Of a DNA stretch of 64,000 bases, positions 22,148-33,400 are shown piece after piece. Each line of letters starts with the position of its first letter. Position 1 is the stretch's first letter. The translations under genes were made by a program, and so were the position numbers. The notes beneath the pieces were generated by a model, which saw only the letters and a program-made list of their open reading frames with translations, was not told the DNA's origin and made no database searches. Source of the DNA: Paratinospora sagittata (taxonomy: Eukaryota; Streptophyta; Magnoliopsida; Ranunculales; Menispermaceae); the NCBI GenBank assembly GCA_035771175.1, contig CM069610.1:22534501-22598500 (forward strand), written 5' to 3'.

Positions 22148-22471
22148 AGTAAGTGCGAATTTTGGGCGCAGAGAGTTCAATTCCTCGGCCATGTAGTTTC
22201 AGGCAATGGCATTGAGGTCGATCCTTCTAAGGTTGAAGCAGTCTTAAACTGGAAGCAGCCTACCACTGTTACTCAGATTAGGAGTTTTCTTGGTTTGGCT
22301 GGCTATTACAGACGATTCATTAAGGACTTCTCAAAGATTGCTGAACCTATGACCAAGCTCACTCGAAAAGACGTGCGCTTCATCTGGAATCCCGCCTGTG
22401 AAGCATCATTTCAGGAATTGAAGAAACGCCTCACGACGGCACCTGTACTTATCACTCCAAGAAATGGAATT

Positions 22472-22825
22472 GGTTTTTCATTATACATCGATGCCTCTCT
22501 CCAAGGCTTAGGTGCCGTACTAATGCAAGACGGCCAAGTTGTTGCATATGCCTCCAGGCAACTGAAGATTCATGAGGGTAATTACCCAACCCATGACTTG
22601 GAACTTGCAGCTGTTGTGTTTGCATTTAAATTATGGCGTCATTACCTTTACGGTGAACGGTTCGAGGTCTTCTCAGATCACAAGAGTCTTAAGTACATAT
22701 ACACTCAGAGAGACCTAAACCTCCGCCAAAGAAGATGGTTGGAATTCTTGAAAGACTATGACTTCCAACTCCAGTACCATCCCGGAAAGGCCAATGTTGT
22801 GGCCGATGCTTTGAGTAGAAAATCT
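22472..22825 (+). CDS. RNase H domain (part of gag-pol)
   Basis: About residues 935-1052: [15 protein letters not shown] (Asp940), [11 protein letters not shown] (Glu978), [11 protein letters not shown] (Asp1003), and [14 protein letters not shown] (Asp1046). The catalytic acidic residues are all present. It degrades the RNA strand during reverse transcription. Intact. Confidence 0.93.
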
Positions 22826-23071
22826 TATGTTGCTTGCACTCTTAACTATGAAATGGGGAAGTTGGCTACAGAGATGGAAAACTTTAACCTCCAGCTGAAC
22901 GAAGAGGGACCACGCCCACGACTCTCTCAATTGTCCGCTACCTCTGACCTCGTTCGCAAGATTTCAGCTACTCAAGCCAATGACCCTATGTTAATGGAGA
23001 AACGAGCACTTCTACTCAGCGGGCAAGACTTTCCTCATTGGTCAGTCTCTGACGACGGAGCCGTTTTCTTT

Positions 23072-23078
23072 AAAAAAA
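23072..23078 (+). other. Frameshift 1: seven-A run between RNase H and integrase
   Basis: After residues FFKK the frame departs from recognisable sequence and stops at 23126-23128. Reading on in the +1 register gives the expected linker and the integrase zinc domain. The simplest reading is one extra A in the run (7 instead of 6), a slippage mutation. Confidence 0.85.
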
Positions 23079-23318
23079 CGTCTTTGTCTTCCGAACGATC
23101 CCGAGGTTCGGAAAGACGTGCTTACTGAGATGCACTGTTCGAGATACGCTATGCATCCTGGGGGTGACAAGATGTACGAAGATGTCAAGCGACAATTCTG
23201 GTTTTCTGGAATGAAGAAGGCAATTGCAGACTTCGTTGCTCGATGTCTTGTTTGCCAGAAAGTTAAGGCAGAACGCAGACTTCCCTCTGGCCTTCTCCAG
23301 CCGTTACCTATTGGAGAA

Positions 23319-23321
23319 TAG
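23319..23321 (+). other. In-frame TAG stop in integrase
   Basis: TAG stands between QPLPIGE and KWENIAMDF. In relatives this position is usually Trp (TGG), so a single G-to-A change would explain it. The frame is open on both sides. Confidence 0.8.
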
Positions 23322-23480
23322 AAATGGGAGAACATCGCAATGGATTTTGTTACAGCCTTACCTCGAAATAATAAAGGGCAAGATGCTATCTGGGTTATCA
23401 TTGACAGACTTACCAAGTCTGCACACTTCTTGCCAATAAAGTTCACGGATACTCCCGCCAAACTTGCAGAACTTGTGAAA

Positions 23481-23486
23481 GAGAGA
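23481..23486 (+). other. Frameshift 2: two extra bases (GA/AG repeat) in the integrase core
   Basis: The stretch GAGAGATC holds one more AG dinucleotide than the family pattern needs. Upstream, LAELVKE is in one frame. Downstream, IIRLHGIPLTIVSD is in the frame two bases on. This fits a tandem dinucleotide slippage insertion. Confidence 0.8.
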
Positions 23487-24388
23487 TCATACGCCTTCAT
23501 GGCATACCACTCACGATCGTCTCTGATCGAGACCCTCGCTTCACATCAAACTTTTGGAAAAGCTTCCAAACTAGAATGGGTTCAAAGATCACTATGAGCA
23601 CAGCCTTCCACCCTCAGACTGATGGGCAGTCAGAACGGCTTATCCAAATCTTAGAAGACATGCTACGATGCTGCATTTTGGACTTTAATGACGGATGGGC
23701 AAAGTATTTACATCTAGCTGAGTTTGCATACAACAACAGCTACCAAACTAGTATCGGCATGGCACCATACGAGGCTCTCTATGGTCGGCCCTGCAGATCT
23801 CCGGTATGCTGGTTAGATATGGCAGACCGACCGCAGTTGGGCCCTGAACTAGTTCAAGAGACTTCTGAGAAGATCACACTAGTAAAGGAACGACTTCGTG
23901 TTGCACAAAGTCGACAGAAGAGCTATGCTGACAAACGGCGACAGCCTCTGGAATTTGATAAGGGGGACTTTGTCTTTATACAAGTCCAGCCCACCCGAGG
24001 TGTCAAACGCTTTGGGATCAAAGGAAAGCTCTCCCCGCGGTATATCGGTCCATTACCGATCATTGAACGTATTGGCAAACTTGCATATCGTCTGTCCCTT
24101 CCATCGTCCATGCCTAAGGTTCATGACGTTTTTCATGTATCTATGCTTCGCAAGTATCGTCCTGATCCTTCGCATATTATCCCTTTAGTCGAGGTTCGGG
24201 GTGAGGAAGGAAATACGTATCAAGAGAAAGCAATACAGATTTTAGATAGAAAAACTCACGACCTACGGAGACGTAGCATACCACTTGTGAAAGTGCTTTG
24301 GGATCACCACGGCATAGAGGAAGCTACATGGGAACTAGAATCCACAATTAAACAGAAATACCCTGAATTATTTTCTAGTACCACCTGA

Positions 24389-24612
24389 TGATGTGATACA
24401 TTGTATTATTTTCACTTATAAATACCAGGATGAAACATTGTTTACACTTATCTTCATACATTGTTTCACTTGAATAACTACGCAGATATCTGAAAATCCT
24501 ATCAATGGATATCGTGATGCACACACGCCGTGACTCCTTAGCAACCTGCGGCTACTTCGCAAGCAATACCCCTCATCCATACTTGACTTGATTTCGAGGG
24601 CGAAATCCCTTT
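24389..24612 (+). other. 3' untranslated region of the retrotransposon
   Basis: About 220 bp with no gene. It holds two ACATTGTTT-type repeats (24435-24472). It ends in TTTCGAGGGCGAAATCCCTT, a sequence style often seen directly before the polypurine tract of plant chromoviruses. Confidence 0.75.
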
Positions 24613-24625
24613 AAGGGGGGTAGAG
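24613..24625 (+). other. Polypurine tract
   Basis: AAGGGGGGTAGAG lies directly against the start of the 3' LTR (TGTAATACCC at 24626). It is purine except for one T. It primes plus-strand DNA synthesis in LTR elements. Confidence 0.93.
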
Positions 24626-24698
24626 TGTAATACCCTGTATTTCACAAAAAAAAAAAAAAAAAAAAACTATTTGAAATTTTTACTATTTGGGCAACGCC

Positions 24699-25122
24699 CG
24701 AACGTTCAGGCGCATGCCAGAACGTTCCGGCGCGTGCCAGAACGTTCAGGCGCGTGACAGAACGTTCAGGCGCGTGACAGAACGTTCAGGCGCAATGCCA
24801 GAACGTTCAGGCGCAATGCCAGAACGTTCAGGCGCATGCCAGAACGTTCAGGCGCAATGCCAGAACGTTCAGGCGCAATGCCAGAACGTTCAGGCGCCAT
24901 GCCAGAACGTTCAGGCGCCATGCCAGAACGTTCAGGCGCAATGCCAGAACGTTCAGGCGCCATGCCAGAACGTTCAGGCGCAATGCCAGAACGTGCGCCT
25001 GCCAGAACGTTCAGGCGCCATGCCAGAACGTTCAGGCGCCATGCCAGAACGTTCAGGCGCCATGCCAGAACGTTCAGGCGCCATGCCAGAACGTTCAGGC
25101 GCATGCCAGAACGTTCAGACGC
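24699..25122 (+). repeat. LTR minisatellite, ~21 units (3' LTR copy)
   Basis: The same 20-21-bp unit as in the 5' LTR, but with about 21 units against 19 and a different order of junction variants. It has a run of GCGCCATGC-type units and one shortened unit, AGAACGTGCGCCTGC, near 24988-25003. The CTGAACGCGC insertions seen in the 5' copy are absent. The arrays have therefore changed by gain and loss of units since insertion. Confidence 0.93.
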
Positions 25123-25131
25123 AAAAATCTC

Positions 25132-25138
25132 TATATAA
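25132..25138 (+). promoter_or_regulatory. TATA box of the 3' LTR
   Basis: TATATAA in CTCTATATAAGAAACC, identical to the 5' LTR site. It could drive read-out transcription into the satellite from 26231 on; that is inference. Confidence 0.75.
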
Positions 25139-26230
25139 GAAACCTCCTCATTTCTCATTCCTCACACCAAATCACCTTCTCTTGTGATTTTTCTTCCCCT
25201 TTCCACGCATTCTAAGTTTTTAGTCTTTGAGACTCCCGGTGCGGTGCAACAAAGTTCTGTCCGGAGGAAAGTGCCAGATCTGAAAGCGGTGCAACAAAGT
25301 TCTGTCCGGAGAAAAGCACCAGATCCGAAGGTGGGGAACGAAACATAGGTTTGCGTGTTTCATAACTTTTATTAAAGTTTACATTCAATTATTATTATGT
25401 CTACTATTCATTTACACTGCATTATGTCAATAATGTTTATGACCTGAATGTCCTAACTTTGCACGTCGTGATACCGACCCTGATAAGGATCACTAGACGT
25501 TGACAAAGTCAGTATAAATGTCAAGAAAAGACCAGACAACTAGACTAAACTAGTTCATGCATTGGCATCATACATATCACCACCTAGGGACGTATATGGT
25601 TTATGACTCATAGAATAGTTAGAAGCATTGCTCACTATTCATATTATTTCTCTGGAGAGGGACGTACATGAGAACTCGGCTACGCCGGGGAGGGACATCA
25701 GTACGTGAATCCAGAGCATCGTTCCTGAGGAGGGACGTACAGTGAGAACCTGGCTACGCCCGGGGAAGGACACCTGTACGTGAACTCAGGCGATGTACGC
25801 TCATCAAACCATTAATACGTGACGGTGTCATGCATACATACATATTGATTGATTATGATGCTTACATGTGTATTTAAGATATTTGATATTGAAGTATGCT
25901 TTATTAATTGTTATACTCATGCACTATTTACCCACTGAGCGCGTTAAGCTCACTCCAATATTATCAAATCTTTCACAGGAAATTAGGGTGGACTGGGTGC
26001 AGGTTATGGGGCCCACATTTTGTACCCTTTGTATGAATCATTGGGGATTTTGGGAGTATGTTCCCTTGACCATTTTATGTACAAAAGTATTCTGAATTAT
26101 ATGAAATCAGATTTGTACTGTGTACTATATTTCCGCTGCGCACTCTGTTATTACCATTGTGATTGTTCCAAATGCGCGCCCCGTCCGAGAGTGTACCGCC
26201 GGTTTAGGCGCGTCCGGGCGGGGTGTGACA

Positions 26231-26235
26231 TTTCA
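26231..26235 (+). repeat. Right target-site duplication TTTCA
   Basis: TTTCA directly after the 3' LTR end (GTGACA) repeats the five bases before the 5' LTR. The satellite then continues with ACTCTAATTTTTCTGATT, completing the monomer cut at 14904. Confidence 0.95.
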
Positions 26236-26811
26236 ACTCTAATTTTTCTGATTTAAAATGCATTGAAAAAAGGAATAAAAGACTTAAAAACCCAAGTGCT
26301 TCAAATTATTTTCCGGTAACCGGTGACCCGTCCTTTTGCCATTAAACATCCAAACTATTAATACAGAGGGACCTGTTACCATTGATAGGAAAGGTAGTTA
26401 AATCCCATGAATTTGTAGAACTTCTTTTCAACTTTCCATCGCATTTTCAATTACTTAAATCGGAGTTAAAACGAAAAAGTTATCGTTATTTGAACTTTAC
26501 TTACCTTTTGTTTACCAAGTTGTGCATCATTTAAGCAATCGATAAGTAAACTTCGAATGACCATAACTTTTTCGTTTTAACTCTAATTTTTCTGATTCAA
26601 AATGCATTGAAAAGAGGAATAAAAGACTTAAAAACCCAGGTGCTTCAAATTAGTTTCCGGTAACCGGTGATCGGTCCCTTTGCCATTAAGCATCCAAAGT
26701 ATTAAAAACAGGGACCTGTCATCATTGATCGGAAAGGTAGTTAAATCCCATGAATTTGTAGATCTTCTTTTCCACTTTCCATCTCATTTTCGATTACTTA
26801 AATCGGAGTTA

Positions 26812-26920
26812 AAACGAAAAAGTTATGGTTATTTCAACTTTACTTACCTTTTGCTTACCAAATTGTGTATCATTTAAGCAATCGATAAGTAAACTTCGAA
26901 TGACCATAACTTTTTCGTTT
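26812..26920. repeat. Representative large dyad in a type B monomer
   Basis: The left arm is 26812-26846 and the right arm is 26886-26920, 35 bp each, with 31 of 35 positions complementary (32 in many other monomers) and a 39-bp loop. The conserved arm core is AAACGAAAAAGTTATGG against CCATAACTTTTTCGTTT. The retrotransposon target CGTTTCA lies at the outer end of the right arm. Confidence 0.88.
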
Positions 26921-27351
26921 CAACTCTAATTTTTCTGATTCAAAATACATTGTAAAAAGGAATAAAAGACTTAAAAACCCAGGTGCTTCAAATTAGTTTT
27001 CGGTAACCGGTGATCGGTCCCTTTGCCATTAAGCATCCAAAGTATTAAAAACAGGGACCTGTCATCATTGATCGGAAAGGTAGTTAAATCCCATGAATTT
27101 GTAGATCTTCTTTTCCACTTTCCATCTCATTTTCAATTACTTAAATCGGAGTTAAAACGAAAAAGTTATGGTTATTTCAACTTTACTTACCTTTTGTTTA
27201 CCAAATTGTGTATCATTTAAGCAATCGATAAGTAAACTTCGAATGACCATAACTTTTTCGTTTCAACTGTAATTTTTTTGATTTAAAATGCATTGAAAAG
27301 AGGAATAAAAGACTTAAAAACCCAGGTGCTTCAAATTAGTTTTCGGTAACC

Positions 27352-27410
27352 GGTGACCGGTCCCTTTGGCATTAAACATCCAAAGTATTAATAAACTGGG
27401 ACCTGTCACC
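27352..27410. repeat. Representative small dyad in a type B monomer
   Basis: The left arm is GGTGACCGGTCCC (27352-27364) and the right arm is GGGACCTGTCACC (27398-27410): 13 bp with one mismatch and a 33-bp loop. It recurs in most type B monomers about 190 bp from the large dyad, so each monomer carries two separate potential hairpins. Confidence 0.85.
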
Positions 27411-30400
27411 ATTGATCGGAAAGGTAGTTAAATCCCGTGAATTTGTAGATCTTATTTTCCACTTTCCACCGTAGTTTGGATTACTTAAATCTGACTTAAA
27501 ACGAAAAAGTTATGGTTATTTGAACCATAGTTGCCTTTTATTTACCAAATTGTGTATCATTTAAGCAATCGATAAGTAAACTTCAAATAACCATAACTTT
27601 TTCATTTCAACTCTAATTTTTCTGATTTAAAATGCGTTGAAAAAAGGAATAAAAGACTTAAAAACCCAAGTGCTTCAATTTACTTTTCGATGACCGGTGA
27701 CCGGTCCCTTTGCCATTAAACATCCAAAGTATTATTACAGAGGGACCAATCACCATTGATCGGAAAGGTAGTTAAATCCCATGAATTTGTAGATCTTCTT
27801 TTCCACTTTCCATCGCATTTTGGATTACTTAAATCGGAGTTAAAATGAAAAAGATATTGTTATTTGAACTTTACTTACCTTTTGTTTACCAAGTTGTGTA
27901 TCATTTAAGCAATCGATAAGTAAACTTCGAATGACCATAATTTTTTCGTTTTAACTCTAATTTTTTACGATAAAAAATCCATTGAAAAGAGGTATAAAAG
28001 ACTTAAACACCCAGGTGCTTCAAAATACGTTTCGGTAACAGGCGACCGGTCCCTTTGCCATTAAACACCCAAAGTATTAATAAACAGGGACCGATCATCA
28101 TTGATCGGAAAGGTAGTTAAATCCCATGAATTTGTAGATCTTCTTTTCCACTTTCCATCGCATTTTCGATTACTTAAATCGGAGTTAACACGAAAATGTT
28201 ATGCTTATTTGAACTTTACTTACCTTTTGCTTACCAAATGGTGTATCATTTAAGCAATCGATAAGTAAACTTCGAATAACCATAACTTTTTCGTTTCAAC
28301 TCTAATTTTTCTGATTTAAAATGCATTGCAAAAAGGAATAACAGACTTAAAAACCCAAGTGCTTCAAATAACTTTCCGGTAACCGGTGACCGGTCCCTTT
28401 GCCATTAAACATCCAAACTATTAATACAGAGGGACTTGTCACCATTGATCGGAAAGGTAGTTAAATCCCATGAATTTGTAGATCTTCTTTTCCACTTTCC
28501 ATCGCATTTTGGATTACTTAAATGGGAGTTAAAACGAAAAACTTATGGTTATTCGAACTTTACTTACCTTTTGTTTACCAAGTTGTGTATCATTTAAGCA
28601 ATCGATAAGTAAACTTCGAATGACCATAACTTTTTCGTTTCAACTCTAATTTTTCTGATTTAAAATGCGTTGAAAAAAGGAATAAAAGACTTAAAAACCC
28701 AAGTGCTTCAAATTACTTTTCGGTAACCGGTAACCGGTCCCTTTGCCATTAAACATCCAAACTATTAATACAGAGGGACCTGTTACCATTGATCGGAAAG
28801 GCAGTTAAATCCCATGAATTTGTAGATCTTCTTTTCAACTTTCCATCGCCTTTTGGATTACTTAAAGCGAAGTTAAAACGAAAAAGTTATGGTTATTTGA
28901 ACTTTACTTACCTTTTATTTACCAAATTGTGTATCATTTAAGCAATCGATAAGTAAACTTCGAATAACCATAACTTTTTCATTTCAACTCTAATTTTTCT
29001 GATTTAAAATGCATTGAAAAAAGGAATGAAAGACTTAAAAACCCAAGTGCTTCAAATTACTTTTCGACGACCGGTGACCGGTCCCTTTGCCATTAAACAT
29101 CCAAAGTATTATTACAGAGGGACCAATCACCATTGATCGGAAAGGTAGTTAAATCCCATGAATTTGTAGATCTTCTTTTCCACTTTCCATCGCATTTTGG
29201 ATTACTTAAATCGGAGTTAAAATGAAAAAGTTATTGTTATTTGAACTTTACTTACCTTTTGTTTACCAAGTTGTGTATCATTTAAGCAATCGATAAGTAA
29301 ACTTCGAATGACCATAACTTTTTGGTTTTAACTCTAATTTTTTTCGATAAAAAATCCATTGAAAAGAGGTATAAAAGACTTAAACACCCAGGTGCTTCAA
29401 AATACGTTTCGGTAACAGGCGACCGGTCCCTTTGCCATTAAACACCCAAAGTATTAATAAACAGGGACCGATCATCATTGATCGGAAAGGTAGTTAAATC
29501 CCATGAATTTGTAGATCTTCTTTTCCACTTTCCATCGCATTTTCGATTACTTAAATCGGTGTTAACACGAAAATGTTATGGTTAGTTGAACATTACTTAC
29601 CTTTTGCTTACCAAATTGTGTATCATTTAAGCAATCGATAAGTAAACTTCGAATGACCATAACTTTTTCGTTTCAACTCTAATTTTTCTGATTCAAAATG
29701 CATTGAAAAGAGGAATAAAAGACTTAAAAACCCAGGTGCTTCAAATTAGTTTTCGGTAACCGGTGATCGGTCCCTTTGCCATTAAGCATCCAAAGTATTA
29801 ATAAACAGGGACCTGTCATCATTGATTGGAAAGGTAGTTAAATCCCATGAATTTGTAGATCTTCTTTTCCACTTTCCATCTCATTTTCGATTACTTAAAT
29901 CGGAGTTAAAACGAAAAAGTTATGGTTATTTGAACTTTACTTACCTTTTGTTTACCAAATTGTGTATCATTTAAGAAATCGATAAGTAAACTTCGAATGA
30001 CCATAACTTTTTCTTTTCAACTGTAATTTTTTTGATTTAAAATGCATTGAAAAGTGGAATAAAAGACTTAAAAACCCAGGTGCTTCAAATTAGTTTTCGG
30101 TAACCGGTGACCGGTCCCTTTGGCATTAAACATCCAAAGTATTAATAAACCAGGACGTGTCACCATTGATCGGAAAGGTAGTTAAATCCCATGAATTTGT
30201 AGATCTTATTTTCCACTTTCCACCGTAGTTTGGATTACTTAAATCGGACTTAAAACGAAAAAGTTATGGTTATTTGAACCGTAGTTGCCTTTTATTTACC
30301 AAATTGTGTATCATTTAAGCAATCGATAAGTAAACTTCGAATAACCATAACTTTTCGTTTCAACTCTAATTTTTCTGATTTAAAATGCATTGCAAAAAGG

Positions 30401-33400
30401 AATAAAAGACTTAAAAACCCAAGTGCTTCAAATAACTTTCCGGTAACCGGTGACCGGTCCCTTTGCCATTAAACATCCAAACTATTAATGCAGAGGGACC
30501 TGTCACCATTGATCGGAAAGGTAGTTAAATCCCATGAATTTGTAGATCTTCTTTTCCACTTTCCATCGCATTTTGGATTACTTAAATGGGAGTTAAAACG
30601 AAAAACTTATGGTTATTCGAACTTTACTTACCTTTTGTTTACCAAGTTGTGTATCATTTAAGCAATCGATAAGTAAACTTCGAATGACCACAACTTTTTC
30701 ATTTCAACTCTAATTTTTCTGATTTAAACTGCATTGAAAAAAGGAATAAAAGACTTAAAAACCCAAGTGCTTCAAATTACTTTCCGGTAACCGGTGACCG
30801 GTCCCTTTGCCATTAAACATCCAAACTATTAATACAGAGGGACCTGTTACCATTGATCGGAAAGGTAGTTAAATCCCATGAATTTGTAGATCTTCTTTTC
30901 AACTTTCCATCGCATTTTGGATTACTTAAATGGGAGTTAAAACGAAAAACTTATGGTTATTCGAACTTTACTTACCTTTTGTTTACCAAGTTGTGTATCA
31001 TTTAAGCAATCGATAAGTAAACTCCGAATGACCACAACTTTTTCATTTCAACTCTAATTTTTCTGATTTAAACTGCATTGAAAAAAGGAATAAAAGACTT
31101 AAAAACCCAAGTGCTTCAAATTACTTTCCGGTAACCGGTGACCGGTCCCTTTGCCATTAAACATCCAAACTATTAATACAGAGGGACCTGTTACCATTGA
31201 TCGGAAAGGTAGTTAAATCCCATGAATTTGTAGATCTTCTTTTCAACTTTCCATCGCATTTTGGATTACTTAAATCGAAGTTAAAACGAAAAAGTTATTG
31301 TTATTTGAACTTTACTGACCTTTTGTTTACCAAGTTGTGTATCATTTAAGCAATCGATAAGTAAACTTCGAATGACCATAACTTTTTCGTTTCAACTCTA
31401 ATTTTTCTGATTTAAAATGCATTGAAAAAAGGAATAAAAGACTTAAAAACCCAAGTGCTTCAAATTACTTTCCGGTAACCGGTGACCGGTCCCTTTGCCA
31501 TTAAACATCCAAACTATTAATACAGAGGGACCTGTTACCATTGATCGGAAAGGTAGTTAAATCCCATGAATTTGTAGATCTTCTTTTCAACTTTCCATCG
31601 CATTTTGGATTACTTAAATCGGAGTTAAAACGAAAAAGTTATGGTAATTTGAACTTTACTTACCTTTTATTTACCAAATTGTGTATCATTTAAGCAATCG
31701 ATAAGTAAACTTCGAATGACCATAACTTTTTCGTTTCAACTCTAATTTTTCTGATTTAAAATGCATTGAAAAAAGGAATAAAAGACTTAAAAACCCAAGT
31801 GCTTCAAATTACTTTTCGATAACCGGTGACCATTCCCTTTGCCATTAAACATCCAAAGTATTAATAAAGAGGGACCAATCACCATTGATCAGAAAGGTAG
31901 TTAAATCGCATGAATTTTTAGATCTTCTTTTCCACTTTCCATCGCATTTTGGATTACTTAAATCGGAGTTAAAACGAAAAACTTATGGTTATTTGAACTT
32001 TACTTACCTTTTGTTTACCAAGTTGTGTATCATTTAAGCAATCGATAAGTAAAATTCGAATGACCATAACTTTTTCGTTTCAACTCTAATTTTTCCGATA
32101 AAAAATCCATTGAAAAGTGGTATAAAAGACTTAAACACCCAGGTGCTTCAAAATACGTTTCGGTAATCGGCGACCGGTCCCTTTGCCATTAAACACCCAA
32201 AGTATTAATAAACAGGGACCTATCATCATTGATCGGATAGGTAGTTAAATCCCATGAATTTGTAGATCTTCTTTTCCACTTTCCATCTCATTATCGATTA
32301 CTTAAATCGGACTTAAAACGAAAAAGTTATGGTTATTTGAACTTTACTTACCTTTTGTTTACCAAATTGTGTATCATTTAAGCAATCGATAAGTAAGCTT
32401 CGAATGACCATAACTTTTTCGTTTCAACTCTAATTTTTCTGATTTAAAATGCATTGAAAAGATGAATAAAAGACTTAAAAACCCAGGTGCTTCAAATTAG
32501 TTTTCGGTAACCGGTGACCGGTCCCTTTGGCATTAAACATCCAAAGTATTAATAAACAGGGACCCGTTACCATTGATCGGAAAGGTACTTAAATCCCATG
32601 AATTTGTAGATCTTCGTTTCCACTTTCCACCGCATTTTGGATTACTTAAATCGGACTTAAAACGAAAAAGTTATGGTTATTTCAACTTTACTTACCTTTT
32701 GTTTACCAACTTGTGTATCATTTAAGCAATTGATAAGTAAACTTCGAATGACCATAACTTTTTCGTTTCAACTCTAATTTTCTCGATTTAAAATCCATTG
32801 AAAAGAGGTATAAAATACTTAAACACCCAGGTGCTTCAAATTACATTCCGGTAACCGGTGACCGGTCCCTTTGCCATTAAACATCCAAACTATTAATAAA
32901 GAGGGACCTGTCACCATTGATCGGAAAGGTAGTTAAATCCCATGAATTTGTAGATCTTCTTTTCCACTTTCCATCGCATTTTGGATTACTTAAATCGGAG
33001 TTAAAACGAAAAAGTAATGGGTATTTAAACTTTACTTACCTTTTGTTTACCAAGTTGTGTATCATTTAAGCAATCGATAAGTAAACTTCGAATGACCATA
33101 ACTTTTTCGTTTCAACTGTAATTTTTTTGATTTTAAATGCATTGAAAAGTGGAATAAAAGACTTAAAAACCCAGGTGCTTCAAATTAGTTTTCGGTAACC
33201 GGTGACCGGTCCCTTTGGCATTAAACATCCAAAGTATTAATAAACCAGGACCTGTCACCATTGATCGGAAGGGTAGTTAAATCCCATGAATTTGTAGATC
33301 TTATTTTCCACTTTCCACCGTAGTTTGGATTACTTAAATCGGACTTAAAACGAAAAAGTTATGGTCATTTGAACCGTAGTTGCCTTTTATTTACCAAATT

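Larger units (their letters stand above)
19670..24388 (+). pseudogene. gag-pol: gag-pol polyprotein of a Ty3/gypsy chromovirus, disrupted in the integrase part
   Basis: ATG 19670 follows the acceptor-like CAG and opens 1152 codons before a stop at 23126-23128. Residue positions: GAG capsid-like region about 105-270, Arg/Gly-rich stretch about 335-360, zinc knuckle CX2CX4HX4C at 381-394, protease DSGATHSF at 462-469, reverse transcriptase with FVDDILIYS at 792-800, and RNase H with Asp940, Glu978, Asp1003 and Asp1046. Integrase follows in other frames: HHCC zinc domain, DDE core, and a chromodomain-like tail to 24388. Three lesions separate the parts: an extra A in the run 23072-23078, TAG at 23319-23321, and two extra bases near 23481-23486. 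The +1 and +2 shifts together bring back the original frame. The polyprotein would normally make capsid, protease, RT/RNase H and integrase for replication through RNA. This copy cannot make full integrase. The original frame was probably one continuous gag-pol, as in plant chromoviruses. Confidence 0.95.
23079..24388 (+). pseudogene. Integrase with chromodomain-like tail, broken by a stop and a frameshift
   Basis: The zinc-binding part has H in EMHCSRYAMHPGG and the pair CLVC (HHCC pattern). It ends near QPLPIGE, directly followed by TAG at 23319-23321. The catalytic core begins with MDFVTALP (first Asp, from 23340). After a 2-base insertion near 23483 the frame returns to that of gag, where VSDRDPRF (second Asp) and TDGQSERLIQ (catalytic Glu) are read. 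The C-terminal part has RYIGPLPIIERIGKLAYRL, then PKVHDVFHVSMLRKY. The last 50 residues (from about 24230) contain VLWDHHGIEEATWE, a chromodomain-like signature of plant chromoviruses. Integrase inserts the cDNA, and the chromodomain is thought to steer it to heterochromatin. This copy is inactive without repair in trans. Confidence 0.92.
14905..26230 (+). mobile_element. Ty3/gypsy chromovirus-type LTR retrotransposon, 11,326 bp, nearly intact but with broken ORFs
   Basis: The complete structure is: 5' LTR 14905-16491, primer-binding site 16497-16507, leader, ORF1 17288-18880, spacer, gag-pol 19670-24388, polypurine tract 24613-24625, 3' LTR 24626-26230, and TTTCA target duplications. The order PR-RT-RNase H-integrase places it in Ty3/gypsy. 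The C-terminal chromodomain-like tail and gag type fit plant chromoviruses, probably near the Tekay/Del lineage; that lineage call is from pattern memory and not certain. The internal region of about 8.1 kb is longer than the roughly 5 kb usual for chromoviruses, because of ORF1 and its flanks. One in-frame stop in ORF1 and three lesions in pol make this copy non-autonomous. The LTRs differ by only about 1% outside the minisatellite, so the insertion is young. Confidence 0.97.
24626..26230 (+). repeat. 3' long terminal repeat
   Basis: 1605 bp, TGTAATACCC to GGTGTGACA. It has the same parts as the 5' LTR: A-run of 21 (24646-24666), minisatellite (24699-25122), TATA box (25132-25138), 45-bp duplication (25241-25330), and the ACGT-core duplication. 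Its A-run is 3 bases shorter and its minisatellite 24 bp longer than in the 5' LTR. Outside these parts I count about 11 substitutions and one 2-bp indel. Confidence 0.97.
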
